Positions 1 to 6,444 of a DNA stretch of 6,444 bases are shown here, one piece after another. A program made the translations under genes and the position numbers. How positions within the stretch are numbered: the first letter of the stretch is position 1; every line of letters starts with the position of its first letter. This stretch comes from Verrucomicrobiota bacterium (lineage in GTDB: Bacteria > Verrucomicrobiota > Verrucomicrobiia > Chthoniobacterales > UBA10450): positions 1-6,444 of the forward strand of contig QHQV01000156.1 of the NCBI GenBank assembly GCA_003219945.1, in the 5' to 3' direction. Below the pieces are notes generated by a model. It worked only from the letters and a program-made list of their open reading frames with translations, searched no databases and was not told the origin of the DNA.

Positions 1-670
1 GTTCCTTCTCGCCTTCATCGTAGAGGCTGCGCAGGCGGTCGTATGCTTCGCGCTCCCGCCCTTCGCAAAACGAAAGCTCGTACGCCGAGAAACGCCGGTC
101 CCAAGGCGCTGCTTCCGGTAACGTTGCCGCCTTGGCATAATATTCTGCGGCGCGCTCGTGGTCTTTGTATTTTTCCTTGTACAATCTTGCGAGCGCTTCG
201 TAGAGCTCGGGGCGATCGGGATTATTCTTAATTCCGCGCTCGAGAAAGTCTTTGCCGAGCGCAAAGTATTCGCGCTGCGCTTTGACTCGCAGCGCCTGGC
301 GCGGCTGGTTGGTATCGTTCGTCGCCGCGACGCTCGCGTTCCATGCCATGTGCCATGCGGCTGTGTCCCAAAGCAGGAGCACCCGTGGTTGGAGCGTCGT
401 GATTTGTCGAAACAACAACAGCATTCGGCCCCATTGAGTGTTTTCCCAAGCCGCATGGGCCTGGATAAAAAGGGCATCGGCGACAATTGCTCGAAAGCCG
501 CTCAGTGCGGCGATGAATCCGAGTTGCCCGATTTTCTCGCGAAGATCGAGATTGAATTCGACGCCGCGGAAATGTTCGTGCCGGTGAAGCACCGCGAGAT
601 CGCGTTCGACCGGCAATTTAAGCAGAGCCATCACGATCAGCACCGCCAGCGCGATTAGGCCCCGCGTCAT
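1..670 (-). CDS. Membrane-anchored TPR-type protein (3'-truncated by window edge)
   Basis: An open frame runs from ATG at 670 to the window edge with no stop, giving 223 codons and continuing outside. The N-terminus (residues about 4-19) is a hydrophobic stretch after Arg3, which reads as a signal anchor or uncleaved signal peptide, so the rest probably lies outside the cytoplasmic membrane. Residues 58-113 are rich in Trp and aromatic residues (WENTQW, LQPR, WDTAAWHMAWN). Residues about 133-220 look like tetratricopeptide-type helical pairs, with Pro at turn positions and motifs such as PELYEALARLYKEKY and RAAEYYAKAA. TPR arrays usually hold proteins together, so a scaffold role is inferred. 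The start overlaps the permease stop by four bases (ATGA), which implies translational coupling and a shared envelope role with the ABC transporter. I recognise the general class but not a named family. Confidence 0.8.
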   Translation of the reverse strand, partial: MTRGLIALAVLIVMALLKLPVERDLAVLHRHEHFRGVEFNLDLREKIGQLGFIAALSGFRAIVADALFIQAHAAWENTQWGRMLLLFRQITTLQPRVLLLWDTAAWHMAWNASVAATNDTNQPRQALRVKAQREYFALGKDFLERGIKNNPDRPELYEALARLYKEKYKDHERAAEYYAKAATLPEAAPWDRRFSAYELSFCEGREREAYDRLRSLYDEGEKE

Positions 671-1530
671 AATTCTTTTCCGTAAAACACAAACACCGCG
701 AGTAACGTGTAAATCACGGTGTAGAAAACGCCGAGCACCGCAGTCTTGATGAATACTGCCATCGAAATGGCGGTGCCAGCAACGATGTCATCCACCAGAT
801 TAAAAGCCTGCAGATCGGGAAAGAGCAGCGCTACGATCGCAAGAAATACGCGTGTGATTAAACCGCCGCCGTGTGCGGTGAGCCAATACTCGCGCGCAGT
901 AGCTTCCAAGTGCCCGATGAAATAAATAAAGACCATCACAACGATGGTGAAGATTGTTGAGGTGGCGAAGGTAGAGACAAACAGCGTTAGGGCTGTGAGC
1001 AGACACGCTTTGAGGAAGATGATGATGATTCCGGGAACAAGATCGACGTTGAATGCGGAGGCGCGAACGGCGCGCAGAGCATCGGCGAGCTGGTCCGGCG
1101 GCGCGCTGGCCATTTGTTTAGCGGTGGCCTGCAGCACTGCCTGCTCGCGCATGTACAGCACCGCAAGGAACGCCGCGATCATCACCAGAGTGCTGATCGC
1201 CAGCAACAGAAGAACTCCGGCAATTTTACCGACAACATATTCGAAACGGGGGACCGGCTTGGCGAGAATGGTATAAACCGTCCGGTCTTCGATGTCCCGC
1301 GGCAGCATTCGCGCCGTGGCGACGATTGCCAATAGCGAAGTGAACATCGAGATCGCGCCTAACGAGACGTCCTTCAGGATTTGGAATTCCTGTTGGAAAG
1401 AGAATTGCGCCATAAAAATCGAGCTGCCAATCAGCAGCAGCCCGAACACCAGCAGCACATAAAAAACTTTCAGGCGCGTCAGCTCAGTGAGCGTGTTGCT
1501 GGTGATGGCGAGAATGCGCGACGGGGACAT
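667..1530 (-). CDS. ABC-2 type transporter permease
   Basis: Integral membrane subunit of an ABC transporter, partner of the ATPase encoded just upstream. Numbered from the longest frame (ATG at 1602, 311 aa), hydrophobic segments lie at about 46-66, 82-99, 125-150, 188-230, 252-262 and 278-307, consistent with six or so membrane helices. The motif PRDIEDRTVYTILAKP followed by R, Y and GK (residues 101-126) is typical of NosY-like ABC-2 permeases, where it forms a cytoplasmic coupling region. I prefer the start at 1530 (Met25, 287 aa). The product then begins MSPSRILAITSNTL, like family N-termini, and the 24 extra residues of the longer form are encoded mostly by an octamer repeat. Neither start has a clear Shine-Dalgarno sequence. 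The substrate cannot be told from sequence; export or membrane assembly is the usual role of this class. Confidence 0.88.
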   Translation of the reverse strand: MSPSRILAITSNTLTELTRLKVFYVLLVFGLLLIGSSIFMAQFSFQQEFQILKDVSLGAISMFTSLLAIVATARMLPRDIEDRTVYTILAKPVPRFEYVVGKIAGVLLLLAISTLVMIAAFLAVLYMREQAVLQATAKQMASAPPDQLADALRAVRASAFNVDLVPGIIIIFLKACLLTALTLFVSTFATSTIFTIVVMVFIYFIGHLEATAREYWLTAHGGGLITRVFLAIVALLFPDLQAFNLVDDIVAGTAISMAVFIKTAVLGVFYTVIYTLLAVFVFYGKEL

Positions 1531-1551
1531 TGCGCGGTGACGCTTCGGAAC

Positions 1552-1583
1552 CGTTGAAGCGTTGAATGATTGGAGCGTTGAAG
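1552..1583. repeat. Octamer tandem repeat between ABC ATPase and permease genes
   Basis: Four consecutive 8-base units read CGTTGAAG, CGTTGAAT, GATTGGAG, CGTTGAAG on the plus strand. Three are near-identical and the third is diverged. The next eight bases (CGGTTTCG) may be a further degenerate unit. If the permease starts at 1530 this is intergenic. If it starts at 1602 the repeat encodes residues 7-17. Since 8 is not a multiple of 3, gain or loss of a unit would shift the frame of the longer form. Confidence 0.65.
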
Positions 1584-1620
1584 CGGTTTCGCCGTCTGTC
1601 ATTTCGGTTTTGTTAGTTCG

Positions 1621-2520
1621 TCACTCGCGAGTTGAGCTTTTGTCATTCCCTCCTGTCGATTCCAGGAACAATCTTTCCAGCGTGGTGGTCGATTTGCGCC
1701 GCTCGAGCAATTTCGCGTTTGACTTGCCGATGAAAGATTCAATCTCGTGCATGAGTTCATCGGAAGCATCGGCGATCACAAGTTCGGTTTGATTTTCGAT
1801 TGCGATTAATTCCTGCAAAGGGCCTTCGCGAACCAGCACGCCATCGGCGAGAATCCCAATGCGGTCGCAAATTTCCTGCGCTTGCGCCAGCAAATGCGAC
1901 GAGAGCAGCACGGTGATTCCGCGGCGCTTTAGGTCCATGATCAAGTCGCGAATTTCGCGCGAGCCCGCCGGATCAACGCCGGCCGTCGGTTCATCGAGGA
2001 CCACCAGCCTTGGATCATAGATCAAGGCTTGCGCCAGCCCAATGCGTTGCAGCATTCCTTTCGAATACGTGCCCAGCCGGCGGTCGCGCGCCTTGTTGAG
2101 CCCAACAAGATCGAGCAGTTCGTTTACGCGGCTCTTCAGTGTTGCGCCTGTCATTCCGCAAAGACGTCCAAAAAAACGCAGCGTTTCGGCGCCAGTCAGA
2201 AATTTGTAGAGATACGGGTTCTCTGGAAGAAAACCAACTGCTTCGCGACTTTCGACGAGGCGACTGTCTCGTCCAAAAATCTCGGTGCGGCCGCGTGTCG
2301 GCGACACCAGACCGAGAATAATCTTCAGTGTGGTGCTTTTGCCGGAGCCGTTCGGCCCGAGCAATCCATACACTTCGCCTGGTTCAATGCGAAGGTTGAG
2401 GTCCTTTACCGCAACAACCCTGCGAGTGGGATGGAACGGAACAGGAAAAATTTTGGTCAGTCCGTGAACAGCGACGGCTTCACGCGCGTCGGCGCCGCTG
2501 TGGCGTGGCGAGTTAGTCAT
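1621..2520 (-). CDS. ABC transporter ATP-binding protein
   Basis: Cytoplasmic ATPase subunit (299 aa) that powers the adjacent ABC-2 permease. Visible motifs are Walker A GPNGSGKST (55-63), a Q-loop position in FLPENP (97-102), a signature-like YSKGM followed by LQR (152-159), Walker B LVVLDEP (172-178) with catalytic Glu177, the D-loop around AGVDP, and the H-loop His209 in LLSSH. About 70 residues follow the nucleotide-binding core, as is common for ATPases paired with ABC-2 permeases. Glu in place of the Q-loop Gln occurs in the NosF/NatA/GldA-like subfamily, so this does not mean inactivity. The frame could start at 2544, but ATG at 2520 gives a shorter overlap (8 bases, 2513-2520) with the acylphosphatase stop and is preferred. 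The gene belongs to the minus-strand operon. Substrate unknown. Confidence 0.93.
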   Translation of the reverse strand: MTNSPRHSGADAREAVAVHGLTKIFPVPFHPTRRVVAVKDLNLRIEPGEVYGLLGPNGSGKSTTLKIILGLVSPTRGRTEIFGRDSRLVESREAVGFLPENPYLYKFLTGAETLRFFGRLCGMTGATLKSRVNELLDLVGLNKARDRRLGTYSKGMLQRIGLAQALIYDPRLVVLDEPTAGVDPAGSREIRDLIMDLKRRGITVLLSSHLLAQAQEICDRIGILADGVLVREGPLQELIAIENQTELVIADASDELMHEIESFIGKSNAKLLERRKSTTTLERLFLESTGGNDKSSTRE

Positions 2521-2788
2521 GACGAATCTCAAAGCCGCGGGCAACGACTGGTTCGTTCAACTTGTTCTCGGTTTGTTCGCGAATGAGCGAGTGAAGTTCG
2601 CTTTGAGCGACCTGATCGAGAAACGCGCGTAGCTCGTCCTCATCACCTGTAACCTGAAGTTCTACGCGACCGTCCGGCAGATTGCGCACCCAACCTGTCA
2701 CGTCAAAGCCTGTAGCGATGTGGCGCACAGTGAAACGGAACCCGACCCCTTGGACGCGGCCTTCATAAAACACCTGAAGCGAGATCAT
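2513..2788 (-). CDS. acyP: Acylphosphatase
   Basis: Small cytoplasmic enzyme (91 aa, within the usual 90-100) that hydrolyses the carboxyl-phosphate bond of acyl phosphates. The family signatures are intact. GRVQGVGFR (10-18) forms the phosphate-binding loop with catalytic Arg18, and GWVRNLPDGRVE (32-43) carries catalytic Asn36. The Arg-Asn spacing of 18 matches characterised acylphosphatases. The frame is open upstream to 2881, but that would overlap the preceding gene and add about 31 unrelated residues. ATG at 2788 puts the first beta strand (ISLQVFYEG) where the family has it. GTG at 2791, or TTG three codons before the ATG with AGG seven bases upstream, are less likely alternatives. It starts 28 bases after the preceding stop and overlaps the ATPase start, so it is co-transcribed. 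Its physiological role, and why it sits in an ABC operon, are unclear. Confidence 0.93.
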   Translation of the reverse strand: MISLQVFYEGRVQGVGFRFTVRHIATGFDVTGWVRNLPDGRVELQVTGDEDELRAFLDQVAQSELHSLIREQTENKLNEPVVARGFEIRHD

Positions 2789-2816
2789 CACCTGCAAGAG
2801 AGGACCTGCGCATCGT

Positions 2817-3247
2817 CTATTTATACGAATAGACGAGACAGAAACTACCGTCCTGGTCCTCGACCGAATCGACCGATACAAAGTACTGGCCGCTGTTCTC
2901 CGGCGCCAAGCCGGCCGCCGCTTTGTCCCCGTTGCTGAAGTTCTCGGTGGTCATCTGGTTTCCGGTCTCGTCATAAACGCTGACGGCAACTTTTTTGAGT
3001 GGCTCTGCGGTGCCCACAGAAAACCAATACTGATTTCCCGAATAAAGGTTCACCGCGATTAGGGCATGATCGTGTGGCTTAAGCACTCCGCACGAATGTC
3101 CATCTCGAATCTTAAACCCGTCATTTCCAAATGCTCCCGCAAGCTCGAGTGCGTCTTTGCGTGCACTCACTTCAGCATCTGTGTCTGCGCGGAGAACAAC
3201 ACTCGCGCTCAGCGCAAAAATCAAAGGAAAAAATTGCAGGCAACGTT

Positions 3248-3251
<4 letters not shown>
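2817..3251 (-). CDS. Secreted protein of unknown function, 144 aa
   Basis: I do not recognise a named family. Residues 1-22 form a Sec-type signal peptide (MKR, a hydrophobic core, then cleavage likely after VLRA), so the mature protein of about 122 residues should be periplasmic or exported. The mature part alternates hydrophobic and polar residues with many Gly, Tyr and Asn (NLYSGNQYWFSVG, VAVSVYDETGNQM, SGQYFVSVDSVE), suggesting a compact beta-sandwich similar in feel to bacterial pre-peptidase C-terminal (PPC) type domains. Cys54 and Cys138 are the only mature cysteines and could form a disulfide. The ATG overlaps the stop of the upstream secreted 270-aa gene (ATGA, 3248-3251), so the two are likely translated together and may act together. 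The stop is TAG at 2817-2819. Function unknown. Confidence 0.82.
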
Positions 3252-5488
<2,237 letters not shown>

Positions 5489-5489
5489 A

Positions 5490-5852
5490 GTGGAGCACGG
5501 TTACGTTGATTTCCGCGCGCGTCGCGAAGCCTCAGTCTGGCAGCGACTTAACCGGATTCTTCTCGTCTTGCTGATCATCGCCGTCTGGCTTGTTATCGTG
5601 AGTCTGTTCGTGCCTCCGTATAAGAAATTAATGCAGAGCCGCACGGAAATCGACAACCTCCAGCAACAGGTGAATGAACAGCAAACTTTGTTGGCGCGCC
5701 AGACGCGCGAGGTCACTTTGCTGAAGACCGACGTGAGCTACCTCGAAACCATCGCACGCGATCGCCTTGACTTGATGAAAGAAGGCGAAACAATTTTTCG
5801 CCTCGAGACTGCGCGCGCCAAGGCGAAGCCCGTCGCTCCCGTGCGCAAGTAA
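5490..5852 (+). CDS. DivIC/FtsB-family septum formation initiator
   Basis: Small bitopic division protein. FtsB and DivIC join FtsL and FtsQ/DivIB in the divisome that activates septal peptidoglycan synthesis. The layout fits: a short basic cytoplasmic tail (residues 1-22), one membrane helix (23-41, LLVLLIIAVWLVIVSLFV), an extracytoplasmic coiled coil (about 45-82, Gln/Leu-rich), and the conserved end YLETIARDRLDLMKEGE (84-100) followed by FRL. The 120-aa length is normal. The frame also has ATG at 5388 and GTG at 5454 inside eno. GTG at 5490, one base after the eno stop, avoids a long overlap and gives a normal cytoplasmic tail, so I choose it, though no Shine-Dalgarno sequence supports it. 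Translation is probably coupled to eno. Position after eno fits FtsB, but sequence alone does not separate FtsB from DivIC. Confidence 0.88.
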   Translation: MEHGYVDFRARREASVWQRLNRILLVLLIIAVWLVIVSLFVPPYKKLMQSRTEIDNLQQQVNEQQTLLARQTREVTLLKTDVSYLETIARDRLDLMKEGETIFRLETARAKAKPVAPVRK

Positions 5853-6000
5853 GGTAGCGTACGCTTCCCGCGTGCTGGTTTCCGCGTTGCGCCGAAACCA
5901 ATCTTTGTTTGATCTTTGCCGGCTCTGAAGAGGAGCGCTGTAAAAGAAAGTTCGCGATCGCGAGGACGCGCTCGCCCGCACGCCAGACGCGTGGGCCACC
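5853..6000. repeat. Candidate intergenic inverted-repeat element (MITE/REP-like)
   Basis: This fills most of the 183-base gap between the septum gene and prfB and starts right after the stop codon. The first 20 bases (5853-5872) and the reverse complement of the last 20 (5981-6000) agree at 14 of 20 positions, both beginning GGT and sharing ACGC and GCG blocks. Inside are a perfect palindrome AGCGTACGCT (5856-5865), a strong hairpin (5876-5900), a perfect 12-base palindrome TCGCGATCGCGA (5952-5963), and ACGCG/CGCGT arms (5966-5970, 5988-5992). There is no coding frame of note. The structure suggests a non-autonomous, dispersed repeat. Similar blocks seem familiar from verrucomicrobial intergenic regions, but that is memory, not a search. 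No target-site duplication is evident and the exact ends are uncertain. Confidence 0.5.
5876..5910 (+). terminator. Possible rho-independent terminator after the septum gene
   Basis: TGGTTTC (5876-5882) pairs with GAAACCA (5894-5900). After one C-C mismatch the stem resumes with GCG/CGC (5884-5886, 5890-5892) closing a 3-base loop. A T-rich tract (ATCTTTGTTT, 5901-5910) follows. This could end the eno-septum gene transcript 23 bases after the stop. The tail is interrupted, and the hairpin lies inside the candidate repeat element, so it may simply be part of that repeat. Confidence 0.4.
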
Positions 6001-6035
6001 CTTTGCGATTGCGGTAAGTTGAATTATTTTTCCTC

Positions 6036-6444
6036 ATGCCAACGGAAATCTCCATTCCTGATGCTGAGGATCTGAAATCGCGCGTGCGCGAATTGCGGAG
6101 GTTTCTTTGACGTCGAGCAGCTGCAGAAGAGTCTAGCTGCAATTGAAGTGCGGATGGCTGCGCCCGATTTTTGGTCGAATCGGGAGCGCGCCCAGGCTGA
6201 TGTCGAGGAAGTTTCGCGATTGCGTTCGTTGATTAATCCGTTCCAACAATTCGAGCGCGAGATTGAAGATTTCAGCGCACTGCAAGAACTTGCCGCGGAA
6301 GAAGGTGATCCGGCGCATCGAGCGCAGGCGGAGAAAGAAGTGGCGACCGAACACGACCGTCTGGCTCACAAGCTCGACGAATTTGAGCTGCGCCAATTCT
6401 TGTCCGGCGAAAACGATCGTGCGAATGCGTTTGTGACGATTCAT
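6036..6444 (+). CDS. prfB: Peptide chain release factor 2 (5' part, programmed +1 frameshift)
   Basis: RF2 recognises UGA and UAA stop codons and triggers peptide release. The gene starts at ATG 6036 (MPTEISIPDAEDL). The zero frame stops at TGA 6108-6110 after 24 codons, and translation must slip +1 at CTT to continue at GAC 6109. The +1 frame is then open for 112 codons to the window edge, so 136 residues are visible. After the shift the protein reads DVEQLQKSLAAIEVRM, then APDFWSNRERAQ, and an acidic helical region ending DRANAFVTIH. This is the RF2 N-terminal (PCRF) domain, cut just before the stop-recognition and GGQ domains. No strong Shine-Dalgarno sequence precedes the ATG. TTGCGA (6003-6008) and TATTTT (6025-6030) are only a weak promoter match. 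The in-frame stop is the expected RF2 autoregulatory device, not a mutation. Confidence 0.95.
6097..6111 (+). promoter_or_regulatory. prfB programmed +1 frameshift signal
   Basis: GGAGG (6097-6101) acts as an internal Shine-Dalgarno-like sequence. TTT (6102-6104) spaces it from the slip codon CTT (6105-6107), followed by TGA and C. The 3-base spacing, CTT slip codon and poorly terminating TGAC context match the known E. coli prfB site. When RF2 is scarce, the ribosome pauses at TGA and slips from CTT to TTT, then reads GAC. When RF2 is abundant it terminates, giving autoregulation. Confidence 0.95.

Noticed and set aside
158..658. A 166-codon plus-strand open frame
   Set aside because: It is the exact antisense, codon-for-codon register of the TPR gene, has no recognisable domain, and only reflects lack of TTA, CTA and TCA in that gene.
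1911..2232. Apparent loss of the Q-loop glutamine in the ABC ATPase
   Set aside because: Glu at this position (LPENP) is normal in the NosF/NatA/GldA-like subfamily, and all other motifs are intact.
2817..2832. CTATT/AATAG inverted repeat at the end of the 144-aa gene as a terminator
   Set aside because: The stem is only five A/T-rich pairs with no T tract in the transcribed strand, and the next gene follows within 28 bases.
5954..5961. GCGATCGC octamer as a cyanobacterial HIP1 site
   Set aside because: Only one copy was noticed, inside a longer palindrome, and nothing else in the window suggests a cyanobacterium.
6108..6110. In-frame TGA in prfB as a nonsense mutation or sequencing error
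   Set aside because: The surrounding GGAGG, 3-base spacing, CTT and TGAC match the known programmed frameshift exactly.
5738..6142. A 134-codon minus-strand frame over the septum gene end, intergenic element and prfB start
   Set aside because: It is antisense to two confident genes, runs through the structured repeat, and has an Arg/Ser-rich composition typical of a shadow frame.

Overview
The window (6,444 bases, moderately GC-rich) looks like ordinary chromosome from a Gram-negative-type bacterium. Weak or absent Shine-Dalgarno sequences, the envelope gene set and the style of the intergenic repeats suggest Verrucomicrobiota (a Chthoniobacter/Udaeobacter-like soil lineage). That placement is inference from pattern memory, not from any search.

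Layout. Positions 1-4060 carry six tightly packed minus-strand genes, read from 4060 down to 1: a secreted 270-aa protein of unknown function, a secreted 144-aa protein of unknown function, an acylphosphatase, an ABC transporter ATPase, its ABC-2 type permease, and the first 223 codons of a membrane-anchored TPR protein cut by the window edge. Three junctions overlap (ATGA overlaps at 3248-3251 and 667-670, an 8-base overlap at 2513-2520), so this is probably one operon. A good sigma-70-type promoter (TTGGCA, 16 bases, CATAAT) lies directly upstream of the first gene and predicts an almost leaderless transcript. An octamer tandem repeat sits between the ATPase and permease genes.

Positions 4205-6444 run on the plus strand: enolase (eno, complete), a DivIC/FtsB-family septum protein whose likely GTG start is one base after the eno stop, a 183-base gap filled mostly by a structured element with imperfect terminal inverted repeats (about 5853-6000), and the start of prfB (release factor 2). 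prfB has a textbook programmed +1 frameshift site: GGAGG, three bases, then CTT TGA C. The zero frame stops at codon 25 and the +1 frame stays open to the window end.

How the parts relate. The plus-strand genes are housekeeping functions (glycolysis, division, translation termination). The minus-strand cluster couples a probable ABC-2 export or envelope system to two uncharacterised secreted proteins and a TPR anchor protein. I see no phage, CRISPR, RNA gene or complete insertion sequence. The most novel material is the secreted pair in its ABC operon, the intergenic inverted-repeat element and the octamer repeat.
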